Of a DNA stretch of 64,000 bases, positions 6,704 through 15,775 are shown piece after piece (the first letter of the stretch is position 1; the number at the start of each line of letters is the position of its first letter). Source of the stretch: Pseudoflavonifractor sp. An85 (GTDB taxonomy: Bacteria; Bacillota; Clostridia; Oscillospirales; Oscillospiraceae); the NCBI RefSeq assembly GCF_002161235.1, contig NZ_NFHE01000001.1, positions 186,001 through 250,000 of the forward strand. The letters run 5' to 3'. The notes under the pieces were generated by a model. That model searched no databases and was not told the origin of the DNA. It saw only the letters and a program-made list of their open reading frames with translations. The translations under genes were made by a program, and so were the position numbers.

Positions 6704-8653
6704 TTAAGAAAGGATCGAGTCCTTATCTGTGGTGATGATCCCGTCCGGGGCCTCAGCGGAAGGGGCCGGAGCTGCCTGCTTGGCGCCGGCGGGTGTGCCG
6801 GCTGCCTTGGGCTTTCTCTTTACCGGCTTTTTGGGGGCGGTCCCCTGCGGCTTGGGGGGCGGGGACGGTGCGGCGGCAGGCTTCGGCTGCGCCTGTTCCT
6901 CCAATTTTCGCCATTCAGGAATGTGCGCCGAGGCTTTGCAGTCGCGGAGCTTGGAGGATTCCGGGTGCTTGGAGTAGTCCATCTTCTCTACCTTCAGGGC
7001 TTTTTGGCCGCGGATAATGACCAGCGCCTGCGTAATCGGCAGACGAAGCACTTCATCCGGGGTGAGGACGGGTCGTTTGCCGACGCCGGAGGTCTCCCGG
7101 TATTCCGGCGTATAATTGGAGATGCGCCAGGTACCCAGCTGCTTGGATTTACTGGACACTGACACAGAGGCCAGACCAGTGCGCTCGGAGATGAATTCCG
7201 CCGTCAGGCTGTCTGTGCAGCCCAAAAACAGCTGCGCGTCGCAATTTCCAAGTATTTCCTGCCAGAGATTGAGCGGGTATCTGTTTTGGAGACCCGCAAG
7301 GTTCTGGAAGACACAGCTCATGGATATGTTTCTGGATCGAATCACACTGAGACGGCGGGAGAGGTCCGGAATGGTCCCGCAGGCAGTGAGCTCTTCCCCC
7401 AAGATATGGACGGGAACCGGCAGTTTGCCGCCCTCACAGTTCTTGTCTGCATATCGCACCAACTTGATAAAGCAGAAGGACAGGAACAGGCTTGCCAGAA
7501 AATCAAAGGTGCTGTCCTGGTCGCTGGTAACGAGGAAGTAGGCGCACCGCTCCTGGCCGGGCAGTTCCAGGTCGATCTCATCCCGGGTGGTGATCTTCTT
7601 GATGAGCTCCGACTGGAACACCTGCAGCCGGGAGCCAAGGCCGATGATGACGCCGCTGCGCACCGTGTCGCTGGCCTGCTTGAACAGGCTGTAGGGCGCT
7701 TTGGCCGGATGGGTGGGCGGCAGAACATCAAACAGGCTATCCAAGTCGGATTCCCCGTTCAGCGTCAGCAGCCGGTACACCTCGCCGATATTCCTGTTTT
7801 CTTTGGCATAGCTCTGGTCCACATAGAGGACGAGGGCTTTCAGCAGGTTCATCTCACAGGAGTCCCAGAAGTGGTCGCCCTTGCCGGTGCTGTTGGTGTT
7901 CTTGATAATGACATCCACAAAAAGCTGCGCCATCAGTTCCTGCCCTTCCACTTCGGAAAGGCAGTTCCAGCTGTCTGAGTTTTCCGGCAGCACCAAGTTG
8001 AAAACCTTGACGCAATAGCCCTGATCCCGCAGGTATTCGCTGGATTTTTCATAGAGTTCGCTTTTCGGATCTGAAATGATCAGCGATTCCCCACGGATCA
8101 CCGCCTGAAGGATGCGGTTCATACAAAATGAGCGGGTCTTCATGCTGCCTGACGAGCCGTACACGGCCAGGTTGCCGTTGATGCGGGGATTCTCGGGAAT
8201 ACAGACGGCTTTCCCGTCCAGCATCCCCAGTACAATACCTTTGTGCTTGCGCAGGTCCGGCACCAGATCCAGCACACCCTTCATTTCCTTGCGGCCCATC
8301 CAGCCGGAGGTGCCGTAGGTGCCCTTGGCCGAATAGACAAAGTTCCGGTCTGTGTCATACTCGCCGGTATCACTGTAGCCCATCCTCATGACCATGAGCA
8401 GCAGGATCGCCAGCAGGCCAATGCAGATCAGCACCCCGTACACCCCATAGGGCGGATGGAGCACAGAGGTCAGGCAGGTAATAAAATCGGGCGACGCTGC
8501 CGCCGGAGATGTGCCGTCTCCGGGGATGCCGCCGCCCTGTTTCCATGCCGCGTAGTTGCCCAATATCTGCCCCAGAAAGCCGCCTGCGTAGAGAATCGCA
8601 AGGATGGCGAACGGCGTAGCGATCAGGCCTGCAATGAGTTTCTTCTTGTCTAT
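6704..8653 (-). CDS. virD4: VirD4-like type IV coupling protein, ATA start
   Basis: The protein couples the DNA-relaxase complex to the mating channel at the membrane. Read from 8653 it is 649 residues. Two membrane segments occur in the first ~90 residues, Walker A GSSGSMKTRS near 166-175, and a VIRSRNISMSCVFQNLAGLQ stretch typical of VirD4/TraG. The usual DE of Walker B appears as GEE in HILGEELTACG. A perfect GGGGAGG site lies 8 bases ahead of an in-frame ATA, followed by GACAAGAAGAAA, so translation should begin there; the first standard start (TTG, 8563) would remove the first membrane segment. The C-terminal 90 residues are Pro/Ala/Lys rich. Confidence 0.85.
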   Translation of the reverse strand: MDKKKLIAGLIATPFAILAILYAGGFLGQILGNYAAWKQGGGIPGDGTSPAAASPDFITCLTSVLHPPYGVYGVLICIGLLAILLLMVMRMGYSDTGEYDTDRNFVYSAKGTYGTSGWMGRKEMKGVLDLVPDLRKHKGIVLGMLDGKAVCIPENPRINGNLAVYGSSGSMKTRSFCMNRILQAVIRGESLIISDPKSELYEKSSEYLRDQGYCVKVFNLVLPENSDSWNCLSEVEGQELMAQLFVDVIIKNTNSTGKGDHFWDSCEMNLLKALVLYVDQSYAKENRNIGEVYRLLTLNGESDLDSLFDVLPPTHPAKAPYSLFKQASDTVRSGVIIGLGSRLQVFQSELIKKITTRDEIDLELPGQERCAYFLVTSDQDSTFDFLASLFLSFCFIKLVRYADKNCEGGKLPVPVHILGEELTACGTIPDLSRRLSVIRSRNISMSCVFQNLAGLQNRYPLNLWQEILGNCDAQLFLGCTDSLTAEFISERTGLASVSVSSKSKQLGTWRISNYTPEYRETSGVGKRPVLTPDEVLRLPITQALVIIRGQKALKVEKMDYSKHPESSKLRDCKASAHIPEWRKLEEQAQPKPAAAPSPPPKPQGTAPKKPVKRKPKAAGTPAGAKQAAPAPSAEAPDGIITTDKDSILS

Positions 8654-9773
8654 GGGAACAACCTCCCCTCGAATTTTGTGAAATCAATGGTTTGAAAGCG
8701 GACCCGGCCGCCGCAGTAGCGGCGCAGCACATCTGCCTGGAAGTCAAAACAGATCAGCGTGCCGGGGCGCTCCATCAGGTCGAGGGAGGTGTTAAAGCGT
8801 GCGATCCGGGGCAAGTCGCAGGAGTAGCCGAACAGCACCGGCGTGCCGTCCCGCTCCGCGGCATCCTGCTCTATGGCCCTTCCGGCATTTCCGGTAATCA
8901 AGCCCTGGGACAGAATGCGGTTAAGCTCTGCGGTTTTCAAGGGGTCACACAGTAAAGCAAGGATCACCTCCCCCTGGTGGTTATTTGTGAGAAAATAAAA
9001 ATGGTCGTAGCTGCCGTCCAGCATGAAATAGTCGTGCTTGGCCCCGCCGGTACTGGTGAGCATCTGGTAGGCAAGTTCCATGCTCTCGCCCAGCACCAGC
9101 CCATGCACATCTTCGGCGCGGTACTGACTGGCCAGACGCTGTTGGCACAGGACACTCCACATCAGCGCCTTTACCCGCATCTCAGACTTGCAGCGCCATT
9201 TCATCAGGGCTGCGCTGCTGTTGTAGGTGACAAAAATGCCGGTGGGCGCCAGAAGCACCCCTGCGAACCGGGAGCTTCGCACCTGCGTGGTGTCGATCCC
9301 CATTTCCTTGACCTCACGGGAACTGTAAAAGGCGGGATACTCGATGGCTTCGCCACAATAGCCCTGCGGCGAAAAGACCTTCGGCTTTTCATCCTGAAAG
9401 AGCCCGATCCCCGCATTGTCCATCGTGACATAGGTTTCCGCGAGGCGGTGGAGCCGGAGCCGCCGGTTCACCTCGCTCTTGAGGCGGTTGGTGTCGGTGT
9501 CGCCGGTCAGGTAGGAAGAGAAACGCTCTGGCCAGCCGTCCAGCAGGGCGGCCTTGGCCTTTGCCCCCAGCCGATAGCCCCGGAGCCTGTCGCGGTAGTA
9601 GGTCCGCAGCAGCCCGCTCTTTTTAAGCGAGGTCACGACCGCCTCCAAATAGTAGGGGCTGGCCGGGAGACGGTTCAGCTGGCTGGTTGGGAACTCTCCA
9701 GAGATGGCGGTCAGCGATAAAAGCCGGAACGGGAGCGTATCCGGCTGTGGAAAAGTGCGGCTGCTTTTCCCAA
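8650..9773 (-). pseudogene. Replication-relaxation-like protein, frameshifted at its start
   Basis: From 9648 a 332-residue frame is open, but family-like sequence continues upstream in the same frame to FRLLSLTAISGEFPTSQLNR, a winged-helix start typical of Replic_Relax-type proteins. No ATG, GTG or TTG exists upstream in that frame. A strong site (AGGAGGTGA) points to a TTG at 9773 that reads into another frame and stops after about 20 codons. Adding one A to the A4 run at 9765-9768 joins the two. The stop (TAG, 8652-8650) overlaps the ATA start of virD4. Related proteins help melt or process element DNA for transfer or replication. Confidence 0.65.
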
Positions 9774-9921
9774 GGGATCACCTCCTTTGTCGGTGCTGGA
9801 TTTTTACCGTAATGACTGAGAACTTCGGTAAAATAAAGCTTCTCCCAAGTGGCCGCAAGCCTGAAAATCCGGGGCTTTCGGCGGCTTCGCGGGATGTCGG
9901 GCCGCAAGGGGCCCAAAATGC

Positions 9922-10584
9922 TCAAAAATCCGAGATGGATTTCAGGCTTGATTTATGCTCTGCAAGCCAACCGGGAAAGCGGTGCTTCTCCATGACGAAA
10001 ATCATCGTGCAGTCCTGCTCGCCCAGCTCGGCGGTGTTATAGGCATCACACAGCAGGCCGGTATCATCAGCCATTACAAAAGAGGACAGCAGATCTAAAA
10101 TCTGCTTTTCCTCCAAGTTGTCATAGTCGCGCACCCGCCTGGTGGGGAGCGCCTGGTCATACACCTGGGCGAAGCAGACAACACATTCCCGGTAATGGGG
10201 CAAAGTGTTCTCTTTGGCGTACTGCTCCAGGGCAAAATAGAGGGGGTCCAGCAGAAACTCGGCGCTCTGCCGCTGCCTGCGCTTTGGCAGAAGGCTGGGC
10301 AGCGTCACCGCAAGAACCTCGTTTTCATAGGTGATGGTGATACCGTGCATCACACTGGCGGATTTAAGATAATCGCCCTTGCGGATCGTCGTGCTGGAAT
10401 AAATTAGATGCCGCAGCCGGCAGGCGATACGCTCTGCCCGCAGCGCGGCATCGGTGGAAAGAGTCTCATAGTTATCGGGGTAACGCTGGATGTCGGTGGT
10501 GTCCATCGCATACAGCGCGTTGCTCAGCCGGGATATATCATCAAGAATGCTCCCGATCCGGCGGGATATAAGTTTTCGGTCCAA
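9922..10584 (-). CDS. DUF6100-type protein of Tn1549-like elements
   Basis: A 220-residue soluble protein. Its start (LISRRIGSILDDISRLSNALYAMD) and middle (LRAERIACRLRHLIYSST) match a family I know only from Tn1549-type conjugation clusters, usually between the DUF5697 gene and the replication-relaxation gene, exactly as here. The stop of the DUF5697 gene at 10585 directly abuts the start at 10584, so the two are probably translated together. No catalytic motif is visible and the role is unknown. The 150 bases downstream hold no gene. Confidence 0.6.
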   Translation of the reverse strand: MDRKLISRRIGSILDDISRLSNALYAMDTTDIQRYPDNYETLSTDAALRAERIACRLRHLIYSSTTIRKGDYLKSASVMHGITITYENEVLAVTLPSLLPKRRQRQSAEFLLDPLYFALEQYAKENTLPHYRECVVCFAQVYDQALPTRRVRDYDNLEEKQILDLLSSFVMADDTGLLCDAYNTAELGEQDCTMIFVMEKHRFPGWLAEHKSSLKSISDF

Positions 10585-11112
10585 TCATGTGCCTCCTGCT
10601 TTCTTGAAATAGTGTGTCTGGCCGTTTTCCTCTACGGTGCAGAACCCGGAAATGCCGGGACAGTCGATTTTGGCGATCTGCGCCGGTGTATCGACCAGAA
10701 TAATGCGGCGGCTGCCTCCCTTATTGCCCCGCAGGGCATGGCAGACAAGCGCCTCCTGCCCGTCCTCAACGCAGGCCACCTCGTAGAGTTCGCCATCGGC
10801 AAAGAAAACGAGCTTGACAGGAAAATCAGCGGGAGCATGGTAATCGGCCCGCTGAATGAAGTCCAGCAGGACCCATACTGCCCGGACAAGCGCCTGGTCA
10901 ATTTTAGCTGACTGGCCGGCCGGGAAATAGCCGCCGCTCTCTGTTTGAAAAATGCGGCCCTGCCTCTCCAGGTGGGAGAGCAGGGCCTTTGCCGTATCTT
11001 CTTTGCCAGGGTGAAAACAAAGAAGCTGCTGTTCACTGAGGCCAGGGTACATTGTGACCGTCCGCAGCAAGTCCGCAGCCTCATTTCCATAGATTTCAGC
11101 CCTGGTCTTCAT
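10585..11112 (-). CDS. DUF5697-type protein of Tn1549-like elements
   Basis: A 175-residue soluble protein with an N-terminal region like a small winged helix (LLRTVTMYPGLSEQQLLCF, KALLSHLERQGRIF) and a C-terminal beta-rich part ending in FCTVEENGQTHYFKK. This pattern fits the DUF5697 family of conjugative elements. A ribosome binding site (AAGGAGGTG) precedes the ATG at 11112. The next gene follows without a gap. DNA binding or regulation of transfer is possible but not shown. Confidence 0.6.
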   Translation of the reverse strand: MKTRAEIYGNEAADLLRTVTMYPGLSEQQLLCFHPGKEDTAKALLSHLERQGRIFQTESGGYFPAGQSAKIDQALVRAVWVLLDFIQRADYHAPADFPVKLVFFADGELYEVACVEDGQEALVCHALRGNKGGSRRIILVDTPAQIAKIDCPGISGFCTVEENGQTHYFKKAGGT

Positions 11113-11136
11113 GGGGGCTCACCTCCTTTATCAAAT

Positions 11137-11238
11137 GGCGTCATCAAGGCGTCATCGGAACGCCTTATCGAATATTGGAACGCCGGAAAGACGCCATCTG
11201 GGCGTCAAACCGGCGCTTTTCTTCATGGAAGGCGTCAT
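11137..11238. repeat. Repeated GGCGTCAT motifs upstream of the DUF5697 gene
   Basis: GGCGTCAT occurs at 11137-11144, 11148-11155 and 11231-11238, with GGCGTCAA at 11201 and an inverted ATGGCGTC at 11190-11197. The cluster fills the 190-base gap between virB4 and the next gene and may be a binding site for an element regulator. Confidence 0.45.
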
Positions 11239-11303
11239 ATAGACGCACACCCAGCGCGGTACATCAAAACATGGGATTCACCTCGCATATATATCATTTG
11301 AAC

Positions 11304-14300
11304 CTACGCAGATTCCTGCTCGCGGCGTTTGCGCTCCAAAATTTCACGCAGCTCGCGGCGGTCGGTGGTAATCAGGTCCTTTTCCAGCGGGCTGGCCTTA
11401 AACTCCACCATGATGTTGTTGTTATTGGTGGAAATCAAGCCGTTGCCGCGTTCAAAGTGGGTGACCTCCATCGTTTCCGCGTCGGACAGGTGCAGGGTCT
11501 CCTGGACCCGTTCTGCCTCGTCATCCTCCAGATTGAGGATGATCTTGGTCTTGCTGTTGTTGATGATGCCTTTCCCAAAACGGCCCTCGTCCAGATTGAA
11601 AAAGTCGTTCAGGTCCTGGCTGGCGCAGACCGCTGAACCGCCATAGCCGCGGATGGTTTTGAAAATTTCCAGTACGAAATCGCCGGCCAGCCGGGTGCCC
11701 GTGGCGCCGGCGCCGGAAAGAAGCTGCCAGCACTCGTCGATAAAAATGGCTTTTTCCTCGGTGCGGTCAGCTTTGGCGCGGTCCCACACAAAGTCGAGCA
11801 CGACAAACATCCCCACAGTCAGCAAGTCGCCGGTGAGGGAGGAAATGTCCAGTACGGTGTATTTGTTATCCAACCGCACATTGGTGGCCTTGTTAAAGGT
11901 GCTGGCGGAACCGTTCACCAGACGGTTGAGGATATGGGCCATTCGTGTGGTTTCCGGGGCGGCCTTCAAAATCTCATACAGGTCGCCCAGCACCGGCATC
12001 TCCCGGTAGTGGCCCGGATTGGCCGGGTCTTCCAGAGAGGCGTTGTCATGGGTAATGCCTTTGGCATTGTAGGTGCGGATCAGCGCCTCATCCAGAAGCT
12101 GCCGCTCCTCATGGCTCATATCGGGAATGAGTAAGCTGAAGAAAATGTGCAGCTGCTGGATCTTCGCCGCCAGTTCCGAGAGTTGGATACCGGGGCCATC
12201 CAGTATTTCATTGACCGACCGATCCACCTTGCGGATTTCCATGACATTGATGCAGTGCGGGCTGGCCGGGGAGATCTGGATAAATTCTCCGCCCACATTG
12301 GCACAGGCCCGGTGGAACTCGTGCCCTTTTAGCGGCGCAATGATAAAAACGGGGATGTTCTTGCGCCTCATCCTGAGCCCCATCAGTTGAAGAGTAAAGG
12401 TCTTACCGGCACCGCTGGTGCCCAGGATCGCCATATTGGCGTTCTTATAGATCGCGGAATTGAAAATATCCACGATAATCAGAGAGCTGTTATATTTGTT
12501 GACTCCCAAAAGAATGCCATTGTCATCGCACATCTCAAACGAGGTGAAGGGATAGCAGCTGGCCGCGCCGCCCGTCAGCAGGTTGCGCTTGCCGCGCTCG
12601 TAAAGCCCTTTTTCCATGGAAACCAGCGGGAGGGCAGAAAGAAACGCCTGCTCTTCACGGAAATGGCAGGCGCTGACATTCATATCCTGCGACAGCAGGA
12701 GTTTTTTCATTTCGCTGACTTTCCACTCCAAATCCTCCACAGAGGGGGCTGTCACAGTAATCAGCAGATTCAGGTAATAAAAATCTTCGTTGTTGGCAAG
12801 ACCTTCCTTCAAGAAATATCCGCTCCGAATAGCGCCGTCAATGTCATCAAAATCGGTGTTTGTGTCGCTGGCGTCTTTGATTTTAGAGCGGTTGATACGG
12901 AGCTGCTGGCCCACCCGCTGGATGATGCGTTCTTTAGGTTGGCGGGCAAGGAACATATCCATGTCGATGCCGTCGCCGGCATTGACGATCAGGCTCAGCC
13001 AGCCCGCGGGCACCTGCGTTTTATACCCGTCCGAGGGGATCAGCAGATAGGCATAGTACAATCCATCCATGCAGATATAGCGCCCGTGGGAAAAATCAAT
13101 GCTTCGGGGGGCGGCAAACTCCGCTGCCGGGATATGGTCTATTTCATTCTCCCGCCCGTGCTCCATATACTGCGCCACCACCTCCTGCGCCCGTACCGAC
13201 AGCGGCTTGACGGCGCTCTCGTTCCGGCACAGCAGGTTGTAGAGGACATCAACGGTAAATTCATCCTCGTTTTCAGGGGCGATGACCTCGTTTCCACACT
13301 GGCGCAGATAATTGGAGGCCGTATGGACGGCGCTCTGGAGGGACTGGATTGCTTCATCTTCCTGCTCCGACCGCCGGGTATTGGCCCAGGGCTCATACTC
13401 GAAAATCAGGAAGAACCGCCGTGTAACAGCCTCACGGGAGCCGACCTGCTGCACAAAGTTCAGGTAATCCTCCTGCATCAAGCGGCACTGCTCGTTTTCC
13501 TCATGGGCCATCTCCCGGCGCACCGTGTCCAGGTGGCGGTTGATGTCCGCGCGGCGGGTCAGGACCTTGATTTGAAGCTTGACGGGCGAGATTTTCAAGT
13601 ACGAAACGAAGGAGTAGATGATATTCCTCTGCTCCCGGGCGCTCCGCAGCATAAAGTTGATAGGGACCACCTCGACCACCTTGACAAACCGATGGTCCTT
13701 GGTGTAGATAATGCCGTTCTCTACCTTCTCGATGGGCAGATAATCCGCCACCGGATTGAGACAGGCGGGCTTCTGCTCCTTGACATGGGCAGGGCGTTTA
13801 GGCAGGCGCTCCTTTTCAGGGCGCTCCTTTGCTTTCTTTTTCGCCTTATTGGCCTTGGCAGGACGCTCCTTTTTGGAATTTTTCTTGGGCCGCAGCTTTT
13901 CACGGATCTCATAGCCGCGCACTTCATCAAACTCAGCCGGGAAATCTGCCTCGCCAGACCGCCGGCGCTTCGGGGCCTTGGGCTTTTTCTCCTTGGGAGG
14001 CCGCTGTTTGAGATGCTTGCCTGCCGATTTGGAGGGCGCCGCTTTTTCCTCCGGCTGCGCACCATCACCGCCGACAACGCGGCGGTTCCGCAGGTATTTC
14101 AAAAAAATGACCAGGAATTGCGAAAGGCTCTCCCCGGATATGCCGATCAAAGCGACCAGCCCCACCGGAAGAGCAGTCAGGCACAAAATGATGATGCGGG
14201 TGGTCAGCCCAAACGGAAGGAACAGAAAAACCGGCGCCCCGATGGCAAACACCAGGATGCCGGCCTCGATTACATTCCGCGCACGGAACATACCGCCGAA

Positions 14301-14366
14301 AAAAGTGCCTGTTTCTATAAAATTCGGCGGTATGATATAAGTATCATGGTCGTTTTTGTTGCTCAT
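11304..14366 (-). CDS. virB4: PrgI-VirB4 fusion ATPase of the mating channel
   Basis: This 1020-residue protein powers the type IV secretion channel. Residues 1-100 form a PrgI-like domain with two membrane segments (IEAGILVFAIGAPVFLFLPF and the following one). A highly basic linker (about 110-205) rich in Lys, Arg and Pro follows, then a VirB4/TraE core. Walker A is GTSGAGKTF near residue 650, and a Walker B-like KAIFIDECWQLL lies near 870. PrgI and VirB4 fused in one chain is common in Tn1549-type elements. It lies 32 bases after the C39 peptidase gene in transcription order reversed, within one minus-strand operon. No lesion was seen. Confidence 0.9.
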   Translation of the reverse strand: MSNKNDHDTYIIPPNFIETGTFFGGMFRARNVIEAGILVFAIGAPVFLFLPFGLTTRIIILCLTALPVGLVALIGISGESLSQFLVIFLKYLRNRRVVGGDGAQPEEKAAPSKSAGKHLKQRPPKEKKPKAPKRRRSGEADFPAEFDEVRGYEIREKLRPKKNSKKERPAKANKAKKKAKERPEKERLPKRPAHVKEQKPACLNPVADYLPIEKVENGIIYTKDHRFVKVVEVVPINFMLRSAREQRNIIYSFVSYLKISPVKLQIKVLTRRADINRHLDTVRREMAHEENEQCRLMQEDYLNFVQQVGSREAVTRRFFLIFEYEPWANTRRSEQEDEAIQSLQSAVHTASNYLRQCGNEVIAPENEDEFTVDVLYNLLCRNESAVKPLSVRAQEVVAQYMEHGRENEIDHIPAAEFAAPRSIDFSHGRYICMDGLYYAYLLIPSDGYKTQVPAGWLSLIVNAGDGIDMDMFLARQPKERIIQRVGQQLRINRSKIKDASDTNTDFDDIDGAIRSGYFLKEGLANNEDFYYLNLLITVTAPSVEDLEWKVSEMKKLLLSQDMNVSACHFREEQAFLSALPLVSMEKGLYERGKRNLLTGGAASCYPFTSFEMCDDNGILLGVNKYNSSLIIVDIFNSAIYKNANMAILGTSGAGKTFTLQLMGLRMRRKNIPVFIIAPLKGHEFHRACANVGGEFIQISPASPHCINVMEIRKVDRSVNEILDGPGIQLSELAAKIQQLHIFFSLLIPDMSHEERQLLDEALIRTYNAKGITHDNASLEDPANPGHYREMPVLGDLYEILKAAPETTRMAHILNRLVNGSASTFNKATNVRLDNKYTVLDISSLTGDLLTVGMFVVLDFVWDRAKADRTEEKAIFIDECWQLLSGAGATGTRLAGDFVLEIFKTIRGYGGSAVCASQDLNDFFNLDEGRFGKGIINNSKTKIILNLEDDEAERVQETLHLSDAETMEVTHFERGNGLISTNNNNIMVEFKASPLEKDLITTDRRELREILERKRREQESA

Positions 14367-14398
14367 GTATTACCTCGTTTCCGCAGCCGAGGGGCAGG

Positions 14399-15775
14399 TC
14401 AGCCTATGATCCAGAAAGGACCGCCTGCTCCAGCACGGCGGCTTGCTTCGTTTAGGATGATGGATAGATCCCAGAGCTGTTCGCTGCGCTTGTAGCTGGC
14501 CGGGTCCGCCACCATAATCTGACCGTCTTTCACGCCACGGAGAACGATAAAATGCCCGGATGAAGTAAAATGGCCCTCTGCCATAATCGCCACCACCAGC
14601 TTTCCTTCAGCCAGGGCGTCCAGTATCCGCTGGGGCTCGGAAGTCGTGCAGCCGGATACCGGCAGGCCCCATGCCTCAGCGGCGGCGGGTATCAAAGCGT
14701 GATAAGAGCCGCTGCTCTTGCACCAGTAGCCGTTTTCGTAAGACCACTGAGCCATCGCCACCGGGTCCACAGTTTCATCCGTGAGGGAGGATACCACAAT
14801 GGACATAGCGGTAGGCCCGCACCCGTAGCCGCCGATATTGTCGGTGCCGTAGGGCTGGCTGGCATAACGCTCGTCCAGCTGGTTGAAATAGACTACCGGC
14901 GTCACGCCGTCTGTAAAGGTAACATCGCCCAGAGAGGGGATGCTGTTTCCAGTCCATTCCGTCAGGTTCTGCAGCAGGCCGTCCCCCAGGAACATGCTCA
15001 GGTTTGAGGCATAATCGGAGGCAAGCTCTTTCTGCTCGTCCGTAAGCGCAAAAATATGGTCAGCAAGATAAGACTCGCCGTTGTAGCGGATGGTGTAGAC
15101 CATCCAGATCTCGGTGGTTGTGGTTTCCTCCCCGGTCTCCGGGTCTTCCGATGTGACCTCACGGCTCTCCCGCACGCTGGTATAAGAGTAGAGATGCTCT
15201 TTGTTCTCCCGCAGGACAGCGGCCAGATCATCCAGCGAAATGCTCTCAAAATCCTCATCCCGGGCAGCGCAATACTGCGAGACGATGAGATTGGCGTTAT
15301 AGACGGGGCCGGCCGAATAGGGATTTTTGACCTCCATCTGGTCAGCGCCGGAAGAAGCAAAGTCTGCTTCAATGCGGGTCATCACATCGTCCAGCGCCTC
15401 GCCCAAGATAGAGTTGATGGTAAAAGTGATGTCGTTGGCGCTCTCCACGATAGCAGTTTCGCTGTTTAAGATAGGCTGTTCTGTATCCGCCGGTGAAAAA
15501 GCGTTGATCAAACCGCCGAAAATCAGCCCGGGCAGCATCAAAACAAACAGGACCGGCAGCAAAAGCAGAGTAATGATGACGGCGATGATCTTGCCGATAT
15601 GCTTGCGCCCGGCCCAAACCGCCCCGGCCACAGCCCCATAGGGACCGCCGGCGGCAGCGCCCTTGGCCGCGCCGGAAATCGCCTTGCCGGCCTTGATGGC
15701 GCTCTTGACCGTATGCGCTGCGGAGGCCGCAGTGTCTACCGTTTCAGCAAAGCTGTCCTTGCGTTCTTCAGCCAT
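14399..15775 (-). CDS. Membrane-anchored C39-like peptidase of the conjugation system
   Basis: A 458-residue protein with an Ala/Gly-rich N-terminus, one membrane segment (KIIAVIITLLLLPVLFVLML, about 60-85), an extracellular stalk and a papain-like C39 domain in the last ~180 residues. The catalytic Cys sits in GGYGCGPTAMS, the His in SSGHFIVL and the Asp in MVADPAS. In these elements a cell-wall or peptide hydrolase at this position is thought to open the peptidoglycan for the channel. The ATG at 15775 overlaps the TGA of the upstream gene (TGATG), so they are coupled. Confidence 0.8.
   Translation of the reverse strand: MAEERKDSFAETVDTAASAAHTVKSAIKAGKAISGAAKGAAAGGPYGAVAGAVWAGRKHIGKIIAVIITLLLLPVLFVLMLPGLIFGGLINAFSPADTEQPILNSETAIVESANDITFTINSILGEALDDVMTRIEADFASSGADQMEVKNPYSAGPVYNANLIVSQYCAARDEDFESISLDDLAAVLRENKEHLYSYTSVRESREVTSEDPETGEETTTTEIWMVYTIRYNGESYLADHIFALTDEQKELASDYASNLSMFLGDGLLQNLTEWTGNSIPSLGDVTFTDGVTPVVYFNQLDERYASQPYGTDNIGGYGCGPTAMSIVVSSLTDETVDPVAMAQWSYENGYWCKSSGSYHALIPAAAEAWGLPVSGCTTSEPQRILDALAEGKLVVAIMAEGHFTSSGHFIVLRGVKDGQIMVADPASYKRSEQLWDLSIILNEASRRAGAGGPFWIIG

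Noticed and set aside
12387-14495. 702-codon plus-strand frame opposite virB4
   Set aside because: Antisense to a clear VirB4 with Walker motifs; no independent start signal.
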